DNA of 64,000 bases from Alligator mississippiensis (GCF_030867095.1 NC_081828.1:4718001-4782000); one strand, 5' to 3'. Counted from the first letter of the stretch, positions 10,901 through 22,049 are shown. Numbers and translations are program-made. The notes: generated from the letters alone by a model not told the origin.

Positions 10901-13900
10901 CCTCGATCCTTGTGGGGCTCTACCGTGACTCACGTACTAGTCATGCTATTTGCATCATAGGAAAGGTTTCTGGTACAAATCCTAATTCCAAGTCCCAGAT
11001 ACTCCTCTGAGCTGAATAGCACCAGGAAAGCAGATTCTTTCCCCAAGGGGGAGTTTGTTTCATTTCCCAACATTTCTACTTTTGAATAGGGAAAACCTTA
11101 GAAATCACTGGCTTAAAAACAGAAAAGCAGAGGACCAGTCTTGCAGTCCCTGCGTGCCCAGAATACCCATGGACTTCACACAGGGTCTGATGCCTGCCAG
11201 GAATTTAGCTACAGCTTATAAACTCAGAAGGGAACGCGCTGATCATCTCATCTCACATCTGGCCTCCGGCGAAACACCGGTCTTGGACTGTCACCCGCTG
11301 ATTCCTGCATTGGTCACAATTATTGCACTCAAATGTATTTTTAAGAAATAGAACCAGGTTGGAGATAAAGATTTCACATGACGGAAAATGCAGAATATCT
11401 GCTGGTAACATTGGACACAATGCTCTGTTTTGTTTTTTTTTTAATGAAATTTATCCATTTGGGGGATTTCTTACCAGCCAAACAAGCTGGTTTGTTTGGG
11501 GGACTTTTTCCGTCTTCCCCCACCTCCCCTTGTGTTAGTGTGCTAGCTTCTCAAATATAAATCAAGAGCCACTGCTGAACTGACTCCTTGCCCCGTGCTT
11601 TCCATATCACGAGCGGTTATTTTTTCAAACACGTTGCAGAAGGATTCTGCGCACCTTTTTTTTTTTGGTTGACGTTGTCTTACAGCCCAGTAAAAATTGT
11701 TCATAACGTCAACCCAAAAAAATGGGTCGCCACAACAAGAACCGTTTCAAAGTATTTTCCACGGGTCATTTTTCGGACCAGCTGAGTTCGAGGTAGACTG
11801 AAAAAGATTTGTTCTTGCTTTAGAAACGGGGTTTCAAACATCCTTCCTCCCTGATCTGTAATGAAGGTCCTGCAAGGTGGAAATGAAGGTTGTAGGACCC
11901 ACTGAGCCAAAAAGCGGAGACATACAGGCGTGAAGAGCCAGCATGAGCAGTGGCCAGCGCGTGTCAGGCGCTGTTGAGAAGCTGGCTGAGACTGATACTG
12001 TTTTCTCAGAAACCGGTGACGCATTTCTGGCCTTTTGGTTATCAGTTTCTTCTAAGTGCAGGCGTCAGATGTGCTCGAATAAGCTACTGTGCTCGGTAAG
12101 CGGTTGGGGTGCAGGGACAGAGTATAAGGCATCTTCCTATGGCTCTGGAGGGGCACGTTGAGCCAGCTATAAATGGGTACCTGGTCGTGTGTGCTGGAAA
12201 GTCAAAGGTGGCCTGAGACACTCATGACACACACATCCCTTGACCTTATAGTCCAGAGATCCCCTCTCTTACCCTACAAAAAAAGGATTGCACCAAGACC
12301 CTGGCCTCAAGCACACTCCTCTCTGCAATTTCTGAGCACTTGCACTCTCTACACGTGGGGACGGAGCACATTGAAGACAATGGAGATCTTTCCATTGGAG
12401 CTGGGGTCACACTCTCAGCCCCCCGGGTGACAGTTCATCCTGCCTACTATGTGCCACCTATGTGGATCCTAGCTGTTAGCCACCTGCCAAGCTACCACTT
12501 TGGTATTATCCATTTGCCAAAGCACTGCATAATGAACAGCTGTCTAATTGGAAGGAGCTGTTCACACTTTGTCCCCAATGGCTCTGGTTTTCCCCCACAC
12601 GCCCCCTCCTGCAAATCTTAGCAGGTAGGGAATAGTCCTGGACTGATGGACCAGCATCTCTTTCCCGGGTCAGATGTGATTAATCGTATCCCTATTTGTT
12701 GTCCCTATTATATTGTATATGGTTGCTGCTGATGGGAATAGAAGCGGCATGCTCATATCTCAGGGCACAATTTTTCCCCGTTCGTTTACCTGACCTGCTA
12801 AATGCAAGCATGACCGAAAACCCCAGGCAGTCTTTCCACTGACATCCATGGGCTTTGGGTCTGGCCTTGTGGGTCAAATCCAGCAAAGTCACGAACATCA
12901 CGTTATTCACAGACACAAATGCTCACAGGGTCCAGGTTTCAGTCTCCTCCTGCAAATGCATCCTCTAAATTATCCTAATTATATGCCCAAACCTGGGCCT
13001 AGCGCACAGACCTGGGGTATGATCTGGTAAATACATATGCAAATTCCTTTCCAACATGGCCTACGTGTGTACTGTCTACCTAGGGCATGGTAGTGTTTAG
13101 CAGATATATGTAAACCTTAACTCGTTTAAGAAACAAGGAAACATAAACATTGGGTGAAAAGCCTGGCTGGACACTAGGACATTTAACCCACATTGCTTTT
13201 TTTTAAATTTTTCAGCCTGGGCAATTATTATGTATATTATTGTAGTACCTGGAGACCCCAGCTGACATGCGGACACCCGCTGTGCTAGGTGCTGTACATA
13301 CACATGGAGCAGACAGTCCCTGCCCCATGCAGTTTACAAATCTAAGCAGACAAGACAGGCAAAGGATGGAAGAAAAGTGGAGAACCTATGTTCCAAGAAA
13401 TGTTCTCAAGCATTCTGTTAGCCCCTCAATGTTACTTTTAAATTGGGATTTTATTTGGCTTTATAGTGAGATTATGAAGGGGAAGAGAGCTGGGTATTAG
13501 CAGAAAGGCAGGTCTCAATGTTCTAGCTTTTGTGGATGTAAACGGTAGCCTGCTGGGCTAGGGACAGAAGTTACACATAAACCGGTATAAGTGATGGGAA
13601 GCCGGTTCAAATCTGTAACACAACAGAAGTTCAGTGCACATAAACTGCTTTCAAATGGCTCAAACCGGTTTCAGATAAACCTGGACGTGGATGTAGTATC
13701 AGACAGAACTGATTTAAATTAGATCGGTTTATTGAACTTCTGTCCCAGGTTCCCTCCAGATTCAAGTGAACTCACAGTCTGCCAGCATCCCAGGATGCTT
13801 TGCACCTCCCCCGCAAGTCCCCCCTCACAGGGTGGGTGGGCTAGGCTTGGCCCAAGCTGTCTGCTCCAACAGAGCAGGGAGGCATGCTCTAGCGCCCTCC

Positions 13901-16900
13901 GGCTTCTGGCCTGGGCCACTGCAGGCACGTGGCTGCATTTTTGGACTCTAAAGTGAACGTTTGTTCACTTGCTTATCGCTTCAGTCTGTTGAACCGATGG
14001 AGATTAAATCAGTCCAGCCTTCGGCTTTTTGACTGTCTGTATTTAGCTGGAGGCTAGTAAGAACCGCAGTGTCATGGTCCCAATTTTATCATGCAAATTT
14101 AAGCACATTCTTTTAAGTCCCTAAGGCTATAATAAGACTTAAGTGCTCAAAAGCAGGGATTGATTTCAACACATGCCTCAGTGAGTTGCTGAATGAGGGC
14201 AATGTTACTCAGCCATTAACTTGCTCCATTATGCAGGAGTCCTGGCCAGGGCTGGGGTAAGCGATCAGGTGGCTGGACCAATAACATTATCTTACCGTCC
14301 CATTTGCTGCCCTGTGGGGTAGCCCAACACGTGTTTCTTTAAACAATATGTCTCCATCAACCCACAGCACAACCCGTGGAGAGTCAGCTATAGGTCTCTG
14401 TGCCTCAAACACCCCACAGCAGGAAGAGGAAAAGGTACTTACCCTCTGAGATATCCATTTCATAAGGAGAAGGTCTTCTCTTCACTCTGTTGCTGGTGTA
14501 CATGGAGAAGCTGTCTGGATCACCAAAAAACCCGCTGCAAAGAAGAGGCAAGCAGAAGGTCAGAAAACACACGTCCTGAATGAAGACGGCTGCCCAAGAA
14601 CTAGGGGTCTTCGAAGTGGGCTCCAAGATTCCCAAGATTCACCATTGGCACAAATACAATGGCCACTCGGAGAACTATTCAAATACAATGGGCAAGAACC
14701 TGGGCGGCTATAAATCAATGTAACTCCATTGAACTCAACAGGACTTAAGCTATGTGTCTGTATAGCAACTGAGGGTATATGCAGGGAGTGTGCATATGTA
14801 ACTAAATCTACACATTGCACACATGTCTGTATATACATACATGCTCACACACCCCCCCACACATGCACAGAGACACCCTCTAATACACAACTGCCTTAAG
14901 TGACTTGGATGATTATTTGCAGCGGTCCCTGCTAATAAAGCTGGTAGATTGCCAATACTGTTCAGTGTGCTTTTAAGCAAGTCGTTAAAGATGGCAGACT
15001 AATTAATAAAGGTGCTTTCTTGCACATGCTATCTACATGCCATAACACACATAGGCTGAATTACTGCTTACAATACATATATTAATATAGGATTAATGCA
15101 TTATATTAATATAATACATCAGTAATATAATATATATATCTATTATAAGCAGTAATTCAGCCAATGTGTTATAGCATGTAGATAGCATGTGCAAGAAAGC
15201 ACCTTTCTTAACTAGCCTGACATCCATCTATTATAATCAGTAATTCATCCTATGTGTATTATATATAAGCAGTATATAAATAAATATATATGTATACATA
15301 TGCAGTATATAAAAGTAGGAGAGTATGTGTGTATATATATATATTGAATCCTACTTCTGAGAGGAACTACAAGATATAACAGCATCAGCCAATGCATGTA
15401 TCTTTATTTACACCCACTGCCTGCAGCATATACTCTAAAGCACTTTCTTCTCATGGTTATGATTCTTGATCCGGTTAAAAATCTCACACCCTACCTAGAG
15501 CTAAGAGATTTCTTCAAGGGAAAAAATACTGAGTGCTACATCCATTGTGTATTTGCTGCATTTACACCTCTGCATTTAAAATTCCAGCATGAATGGTCTG
15601 AATATAGATCATTCCTGGGGAAAGGGAATGGTTTGAAATCCAAAGGGCTATCCAGATGCATATATTTGAAAATGCACCCATATACATCACCGCACATCCC
15701 TCTCTTTTTACACACACACATCCCTTTGCCTGTTATATGTATTCAGATCATAATAATCACACAGATTTGAAACCCTCTAGTCACCTCAAGACCCACTAGA
15801 CTTTTCAGTCACCTCCAGACCCATCTGGACCCTGAAATCACCTCAAGAGACATCTGGACCCTGAAGTCACCTGATGAGCATCTGGACGTTTCGGTCGCCT
15901 CCAGACTCATTTGGGCCCTGGCATCACAACACGCGATGTCTGGACCCCTAAGTCCCCTCCAGACCTATCTAAACCCTGAAGTCACCTCCAGACCCACCTG
16001 GACCCTGCAATCACCACAAGAGACATCTGGACCGCTAAGTCACCTCCAGACTTATCTAAACCCTGAAGTCACCTCCAGACCCATTTGCACCCTGAAATCA
16101 CCTCAAAAGACATCTGAACCCTGAAGTCCCCTCCAAACCCACCTGAACCCTAAAATCACCGCAAGAGTCATCTGGACCCTGAAGTCTCCTCCAGACCCAC
16201 CTGGACCCTGAAATCACCACATAAGACATCTGGACCTATCTGAACCCTGAAGTCACTTCCAGACCCCTTTGCACACTGAAATCACCTCCAGAGACATCTG
16301 AACCCTGACGTCCCCTCCAGACCCACCCGAACCTTAAAATGACTGCAAGAGACATCTGGACCCATCTGGAGTCCCCTCCAGACCCATCTGGCCCCTGAAG
16401 GGACCCTGAGAGCCCTGGTCCAGACCGTCCTGCAACCGAGAGGCTGCTCTGGAGGATGCCCCCGGCAGCAGGCGCGGGTTGGAGGCAGCTGCCTGCAGCC
16501 CCGCGTCTCGGCCGGTGGGCCGGGGACGGGCAGCCCGGCCGGGGACGGGCAGCCCGGCCGGGGACGGGCAGCCCGGCCGGGGACGGGCAGCCCGGGGGCG
16601 CGGCGGGGCACGGACCTGTTGATGGTGGCCAGCGGCTGGCCGAGGCTGTAGAGCATGGCTCTGCCGGCGGGCGGCAGCGGCAGCGCGGGCGGGCTCAGCT
16701 GCACCATGCGGGCGTCGCAGGCGGCATCGGCGGCTCGGCACAGCTCGGCGCCCGGCGCTCTCTGCATCGCGTCGCCCGGCGCCTCCCTGCCTTTTATGTC
16801 GGCGGCGCCTCCCCTGCGCACCAGCTCGATCACGGGCACGGCGGCCGGGGGCGGCCCGGGGGAGGCCCGCCCGCCCTCCACGCTCGCGCCGCTGAGCAGC

Positions 16901-17034
16901 AGCTGCGGGGCTCCCGGCGCCTCCATGGCCCCGCGCTCGCCCGACGGCTCCGGCTCCGGCTCCGGCTCCGGCTCGCTCGTGCTGTCTGCATCGCGCGGGT
17001 CACTGCGGGGCAGCGCGGCGGGCGGCCTCTCCAT
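7534..17034 (-). CDS. TAL1: TAL1 (SCL), class II bHLH transcription factor; full coding span, 3 exons
   Basis: TAL1 heterodimerises with E-proteins and assembles with LMO2, LDB1 and GATA factors to drive blood and endothelial programmes in the nucleus (established). Joining 17,034-16,616, 14,534-14,443 and 7,952-7,534 gives 930 nt, or 309 residues plus stop. Splice phases 2 and 1 are consistent and each junction matches the human one (...SGFFG..., ...SEGPHTKVV...). In order it has an N-terminus with an (EP)5 run (residues 21-30), the block AVPVIEL, the MAPK-site block VQLSPPA (111-117), the linker [11 protein letters not shown], and a complete bHLH at about 174-229. The bHLH is near-identical to vertebrate TAL1, including basic residues RERWRQQN. 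The human glycine-rich tract after the bHLH is absent. The human protein is 331 residues. STIL lies upstream, as in mammals. Confidence 0.97.
9247..9560. repeat. Inverted-repeat interspersed element (long hairpin)
   Basis: Arm 9,247-9,358 is the inverse of arm 9,412-9,522. Both contain 'gcctgaagaagggtgtttgt', 'cctgaaagcttgcaaagaac' and 'ccaactatttagttggt'. About 53 bp lie between them. The right side continues to 'tagaccgacacggctac' near 9,545. It belongs to the same family as copies at 3.6, 45.3, 54.7, 60.4 and 63.8 kb. Confidence 0.85.
10655..10776 (+). mobile_element. MIR-type SINE relic
   Basis: 'ccctatttcacagggg', then 'gaccaaggtcacgtgggaag', 'gtggcagagcagggagttgg' and 'accagaatcccag' follow the MIR core and 3' part in order (tissue of 'CAAGGTCACACAGC' and 'GGCAGAGC'). 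It is an old, diverged copy. Confidence 0.7.
13255..13400. repeat. Ancient interspersed repeat fragment
   Basis: 'gtgctaggtgctgtacatac' followed by 'agacagtccctgcccc' and 'agacaagacaggcaaagga' is a combination common in reptile genomes as an old retroposon tail. The exact family is not certain from memory. Confidence 0.45.
13561..13746. mobile_element. MITE with GGGACAGAAGTT terminal inverted repeats
   Basis: The left end is GGGACAGAAGTTACACATAA and the right end is the inverse of GGGACAGAAGTTCAATAAA. Internal 'aaccggt' motifs recur near both ends. It is about 186 bp and non-coding. A Harbinger-like MITE is possible, but the target duplication is not clear. Confidence 0.65.
14443..14534 (-). 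CDS. TAL1: TAL1 coding exon 2
   Basis: 92 nt. The acceptor is tttgcag|CGGG and the donor is CAGAGG|GTAAGT. It encodes [18 protein letters not shown] and [14 protein letters not shown], the linker just before the bHLH. The internal Met of MYTSNRV matches the human MFTTNNRV region. Confidence 0.95.
14994..15220. repeat. Long hairpin (arms about 80 bp) in TAL1 intron
   Basis: Arm 14,994-15,075 and arm 15,141-15,220 are near-perfect inverses. Both contain 'aaggtgctttcttgcacatg', 'ctatctacatg' and 'gctgaattactgctta'. The loop is AT-rich with TATA runs. A third, partial copy of the inner part follows at 15,230-15,275. It is likely a palindromic MITE. Confidence 0.85.
15770..16400. repeat. Minisatellite, about 29/58 bp unit
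   Basis: The dimer is 'cacctccagacccatctgga' plus 'ccctgaagtca' alternating with 'cctcaagagacatctggacc', repeated about ten times with drift. It lies in the intron between TAL1 coding exons 1 and 2, about 200 bp from the coding exon 1 donor. No coding potential is credited. Confidence 0.9.
16518..16593. repeat. Four identical 19-bp GC-rich repeats next to the TAL1 donor
   Basis: The unit GGCCGGGGACGGGCAGCCC occurs four times in a row without a change, starting about 21 nt inside the intron after TAL1 coding exon 1. Perfect identity suggests a recent expansion. It produces long open frames on both strands that are not genes. Confidence 0.95.
16616..17034 (-). CDS. TAL1: TAL1 coding exon 1 (N-terminal)
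   Basis: It encodes residues 1-139, [18 protein letters not shown] onward. The ATG at 17,034-17,032 was chosen because it aligns with the human start (MTERPPSEAARSDPQ) and sits 4 nt after a strong acceptor, tctccccag at 17,039. The donor is AACAG|GTCCGT, with phase 2. The (EP)5 run comes from a GGCTCC hexamer repeat. The exon lies in a CpG island (about 16.4-17.17 kb). Confidence 0.93.
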
Positions 17035-17169
17035 CGTCCTGGGGAGAGAGCAGGCGGGTGGGTGGGTGGATGGGGGCTGCGGGGAGGGGACACGCGCCCC
17101 CCCGGCCCGGATCCAGCCCTGTCCGCCCGAGCCCCCGCACTGCACCCCGGGGAGCCCGGACGGCCCCGC

Positions 17170-17815
17170 TTCTCGTGTCACATCGTGTCGGGTCGGGTCG
17201 GGTCGGGTCGGGTCGTGTCATGCTCTGTCGTTTCACATCACGCATCGTTTTGCTGGGCTCTGTTCTGCCACGGCAGAACAAGACATGCTATGCTATGCTA
17301 TGCTATGCTATGTTATATGATACGATATGATATAGCACAGCAATACCATATGATGGCGTGTTATGGTCTCTCATATCACACATTATATTATGCTCTGTCC
17401 TGTTCTATCATAACCATACAGGACGTGACCTAGCAGAACAAGATGATACATGTCGTCATATTCTGTCATACCACATATTATGTTATGCTATGTCCTGTTG
17501 TATCATCGCATGACAACATAGGATAGGATAGGACGTATGGTGTGGTGTGATGTGGTATGGTATAACAATACCATGTTATGCTATGCCCTGCTGTATCAAC
17601 GCCTAACAAGATAGGATAGGATAGGATAAGATATATAGCATGGCATGACATAACATAGGATAATATAGACTATAACATAACATATTGTATTGTTGTGTTA
17701 GGTTATGTCCTGCTGTATCATCACTTAACAAGATAGGATAGGATAGGATAGGATAGGATAAGTGGTACGGCATGGCATAGCAATACGATATGTTATGTTA
17801 TATCACAGTCCATAT
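17170..17815. repeat. Mosaic of pentanucleotide repeats
   Basis: GGTCG runs (17,186-17,217) give way to CTATG runs (17,286-17,312). Degenerate ATAGG/TATGT stretches follow, including perfect ATAGG runs near 17,735-17,762. The drift from one 5-mer to the next suggests one array that mutated in blocks. It lies in the TAL1 intron just 5' of coding exon 1. Confidence 0.85.
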
Positions 17816-18654
17816 CACGCTGTAACCTTGTGCTGTGCAGTTTTTATGTTGCACTGAATCCTAGTCTATCCTCTCCTGGGATGCTGGGTGGCACTAGGGT
17901 GCACACCGTGTGAGATGAATAGTGCCCCTAACAGGACGTGCCATATCCTCCAGGAGACATGTTCGGACCTACATCCTCGGAAACGGGCCAGCTCGCCCTG
18001 GCGCACTCAGCGGGTGTCTGTACGGATATGCCCCGTATCCGCGGCCTCTTGCAGGCTAAGATCGGGTGTGAGGGGATCCAGGAGCGGAGTGTCCCTCTAC
18101 ACGCCCGTACCATGCACCTGTGCTTGCCAGGCGGATCCGGAGCGTGCCGGGCAGAGCCGAGCTGGGTTTTGAAGCGAGTTTCGTGGCCCCTTAGCCCGTT
18201 TGCCAGCCGGTGCTGGGAGCAGGCTACGGAGAGCAAGCACAGCCCCGTTTGGCTGCCCGAGTCCTGCAGCCGCCAGCTCGGGGCAGCGCGGCTTGTAAAA
18301 GCCGGAATACATGCATCCATCACAGCTGGGACCTGCCGGGAAAGGCTGACTGTCCTCCCACTGCACAACACAGGGCCGGGGGTGAGCCCACTGCCTGCAC
18401 TGATAATCCCTCCGTATGCACGGGGCACCTACTGCTCGGCCACAAATACAGCATCACGGTCTACGACTTTAATAGCGAAGCATTAGGGGCTAATCTGCGC
18501 ACGAGCGAGGGACATATTTCTCAGCAAAACCATTGCGGTAATTACGTTGTTGTACAGAGGCGTGGGTTAAATATTTAATTGGACTCGTGTAACGTGAGCA
18601 ACCCCAATGGCTTCGGGAGAAATACGCAGTGTGTGTGTGCATGCGTGCCCGCGT

Positions 18655-19370
18655 GACAGAGGGAATATTTCAGTCTTGAAATTTAGTGTGTGTGTGCAAG
18701 AGAAGGAATATTTCAGTACTGAAATATAGGGTAGGATAGGAGATATAGCATGGCTATAGCATCTGTGTGTGTGTGCAAAAGAAGGAATATTTCAGTATTG
18801 CAATACAGTGTGTGTGCAAGAGAAGGAATATTTCAGTATTGAAATACAGTGTGTGTGTGCAAGAGAAGGGATATTTCAGTACTGAAATACAGTGTGTGTG
18901 CAAGAGAAGGAATATTTCAGTATTGCAATACAGTGTGTGTGTGCAAGAGAAGGGATATTTCACTATTGCAATACAGTGTGTGTGTGCAAGAGAAGGGATA
19001 TTTCAGTACTGAAATACAGTGTGTGTGCAAGAGAAGGAATATTTCAGTATTGCAATACAGTGTGTGTGTGCAAGAGAAGGGATATTTCAGTACTGAAATA
19101 CAGTGTGTGTGCAAGAGAAGGAATATTTCAGTATTGCAATACAGTGTGTGTGTGCAAGAGAAGGAATATTTCAGTATTGCAATACAGTGTGTGTGTGTGC
19201 AAGAGAAGGGATATTTCAGTACTGAAATACAGTGTGTGTGTGCAAGAGAAGGAATATTTCAGTATTGCGTTACAGTGTGTGTCTGGGTGGGTGTGTGCAA
19301 TATTGAAATGCACTCTGTGTGTGTGTGCGTGTGCGTGCGCGTGCGGGAGAGGGAATATTTCAGCATCAGA
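18655..19370. repeat. Dimeric minisatellite, 40-44 bp units, about 13 copies
   Basis: Each unit holds a TG run, 'caagagaagg(a/g)atattt' and either 'cagtattgcaatac' or 'cagtactgaaatac'. Much of the array alternates the two unit types, giving a dimer of about 84 bp. The second type contains the perfect palindrome ATTTCAGTACTGAAAT. Open frames up to 214 codons across it are repeat artefacts. Confidence 0.92.
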
Positions 19371-20238
19371 CCGCAATGCTTCCCTTGGAAAACACGCGCA
19401 GTCCGACCTGGCTGGCCCAGCAGAGCCAGGCGCCCGGTGACAACGGTGCCCATCTGCCCTGCTCCTAGCAAAGCAGGGCTCTGCCCCTCCTAGAGAGGCA
19501 CTTTTAAGCTCCGGAGGCAGGCAGGAGCACGGTCCCAACGCCGGTGTCTGTAGGCGACTCCGGCTCAGTTGATGTTTCCTGTTTTGCAGACACAGGATCC
19601 TTTCTTTTCCTTTTTTTTTTTTTTTTTTAACCAAAGCAGAACCCGTGAATTTGGCCCCCACTTTCGCCTGCAAGAGCCAAGCGTGGCGCTTGCACACCGG
19701 TGCTCCTGATAGGAGAGGGCCTGGCAAAGCTCCTGTTGCAAAATATAACCCGGGCTGCCCCTTCTCGAGGCGGTCAGTGGGGGAAAGGAGCCCCCGCCTT
19801 GCCAGGGGTCGGTTGCATGGAGATGTCTAGGAGCCCGGGCACTTGCCCCTGGGGCAAGGGGAATCAGCCCTAGCGCGCTATATCTCTCTTGTGTCTGTGC
19901 CTGATGGAAGTAAAGCGGGGCCGGGTTCAAGCGCAAGCGTCAGGTCCGAGCCCAAGCGAAACCTGGGGAACCTGGATTGCTTTTGCCTCCATTAGGGTGC
20001 TTGGGAGAAGACCTGAACCCTCCCAGCATTTCTTTCTCCCCCTCCTCCCTACCCCCCACCCACCCTCCCTCTTTAGCCGCCCCCCCAAAAAGCCCCCTAA
20101 TTGCCCATTCTGATATTGCATAGGAAGAGATTACTCACATCTGTCATAGTTAAGTAGGAACACCTCGAGTCTCCTGTCTCAACAAAAGACCTCTCGGTGT
20201 CAGGCTGCCTTCACTCCTCCCACCGCCAGCATACTCAC

Positions 20239-20288
20239 GACTTCGCGGGGAGGAAGGCGACCCTCATCCGTATCATGCGGCTCAAATC
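20239..20288 (-). other. TAL1: Candidate TAL1 5'UTR exon
   Basis: On the minus strand a strong pyrimidine tract and acceptor, tttttccccttccag, is followed 50 nt later by the donor AAGTC|GTGAGTATG. A second possible donor, ACAGAT|GTGAGTAA, lies at 20,139. A CCAAT box (minus-strand ATTGG) sits at about 20,434-20,438, so an alternative promoter resembling mammalian TAL1 promoter 1b is possible. No transcript evidence is available. Confidence 0.4.
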
Positions 20289-20769
20289 CTGGAAGGGGAA
20301 AAACACCAACACAACAACCCAGGGGATCTCTCGCCCGGCTTCCTTTAGACCAACGGCACTTTGGAGCGGGGGAGATCTGCACCGAGATAGACGGAGCAGA
20401 TGGAGAGATGTGCAGCTACCTCCCCCCCCCAGCCAATCAGGAGCCCGCAGCACGGCCCCTGCTGCCCTTGCCCCTGGGCCCCCACCTCCTGGGGGGCCAG
20501 AGCCCGGCGTGCGGGGCAGGGGGGACGGGGTGTCAACACATCACACACGCGCACGTGTGTGCGTGCGGACACATCCGCTCCAGATAGACCCGGGAGTATC
20601 AGCACCCCTTATCAGCGCCTGCCCATCTGTCTGCAGGCACGACCGGGCTCTCCTCGCCTCTGTCCCTAACGGATTCAAACACAGGCAGCATGTTTGTGGA
20701 AATATTTAGCTTAATATAGAAATATAGCCACGGTTTGCATTGATTGTGAATGCAAATCCTTTTCTTTTC

Positions 20770-21535
20770 TTTTCTCTATCGTATACTAATGTATTGTTTA
20801 TTCAATTTTATTCGGGTTGCTCTATAATATAATATTACTCTCTATTTCTTCTATTCCAATCGTATCCTCTTCTTTATTCTACATATTTGAGGTGCTCTAT
20901 AATATAATATTACTCTATTTATTTCTTCTATTCTATTCTATTCTATTCCCTATCGTATCCTATTCTTTATTGTATTTTATTTGGGGTGCTCTATACTATC
21001 ATATTACTCTATTTATTTCTTCTGTTCTTATTTTTCTATTCTATTCTATTCCCTATTGTATACTATTTTTATTATATTTATTTGGGGTGCTCTAAAATAT
21101 AACATTATTTATTTCTTCTGTTTCGTTCCTTATCGTATCCTATTCTTTATTCTATTTAGTTGGGGTGCTCTATAATATAACATTACTCTATTTCTTCTTT
21201 TCTGTTCCCTATCATATCCTATTCTTTATTCTATTTATTTGCTAGATAATATGACTTCATTTCTTCTATTCTAGTCTAGTCTGTTTTACTCTATTCCCTA
21301 TCGTACCCTATTCTTTATTCTATTTATTTGGGGTGCTAGATAATATGACTTTATTTATTTCTTCTATTCTAGTCTATTCCCTATCGTATCCTATTCTTTA
21401 CTCTATTTGGGGTGCTCTATGATATAACATTACTCTATTTATTTCTTCTTTTCTGTTTCCTATCGTATCCTATTCTTTCTTCTATTTATTTGGGGTGCTC
21501 TATAGTCTATGACTCTATTTATGTCTTCTAGACAT
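20770..21535. repeat. AT-rich satellite, 75-100 bp unit, about nine copies
   Basis: The unit runs 'ggggtgctctataatataac', 'attactctatttatttcttc', 'tattccctatcgtatcctat', 'tctttattctatttattt'. About nine diverged copies lie head to tail, with local TTCTA pentamer expansions. It lies in the TAL1 5' intron. Confidence 0.92.
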
Positions 21536-22049
21536 CATGTTTAATTATTTTTTTAAACCCTGTTTGTCTGTGTGTAGAGCACACCCCTTTGCCCGTTCAC
21601 AACAAAGCTCGGAGATCATTTATTTGTACTGCCTGCCTATGGCTATGTTTCTCTCGGCTCCATTTCTCAAACTGATGCATAATGTCCCTGAAGAAATCCT
21701 ATTCATCCTGGAGGGCCTAAAACTCTCCTTGCAGCCAGGGGAGATGAGTGGGTGCTGGGTGCTGGGAGCTGGGCTGGGTGATGGTCTCCTCCAGGGCTCG
21801 CCCACCCCGTCCCGCCCGCCCGCACGAGGGGAACAACTACCATGAGCTTAGTAGAAAAACCCGGTGGCTTGAAAAATAAAATCCCGGACCCTGGGACTCG
21901 TTAAATGCTGCTAACCCCGAAGGATATAAAAAGTGCCTGAATGGAGAGGTCCATCTGATAGGCACAGGGGTGCAAGGGTTTCCTAAGGGCGCAGGCGTGC
22001 GCTTGGATCTCCCTTGCGATGAACGAAATTAATAGGAAAGAGGAATGAA

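Larger units (their letters stand above)
7953..14442 (-). other. TAL1: TAL1 intron between coding exons 2 and 3 (6.5 kb)
   Basis: It contains the inverted repeat at 9.25-9.56 kb, a MIR-type SINE (10.66-10.78 kb), a diverged reptile repeat fragment (11.22-11.32 kb), an old repeat at 13.25-13.40 kb and a MITE at 13.56-13.75 kb. The rest shows no gene or strong pattern. Confidence 0.8.

Noticed and set aside
16456-17433. Plus-strand open frame of 325 codons (and a 221-codon frame) over the TAL1 first coding exon
   Set aside because: It is the antisense shadow of a GC-rich CpG island and coding exon, with Ala/Gly/Arg-rich content and a run into pentamer repeats. No family resemblance.
18849-19493. 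Open frames of 182-214 codons (VCVQEKGYFST repeats)
   Set aside because: They are translations of a 40-44 bp minisatellite, open in more than one frame. Stop-free simply because the unit lacks stops.
20380-20405. Composite E-box/GATA site (CAGATG next to AGATAG)
   Set aside because: The two motifs are in the wrong relative orientation and spacing for the TAL1-GATA composite element, and each alone is common.
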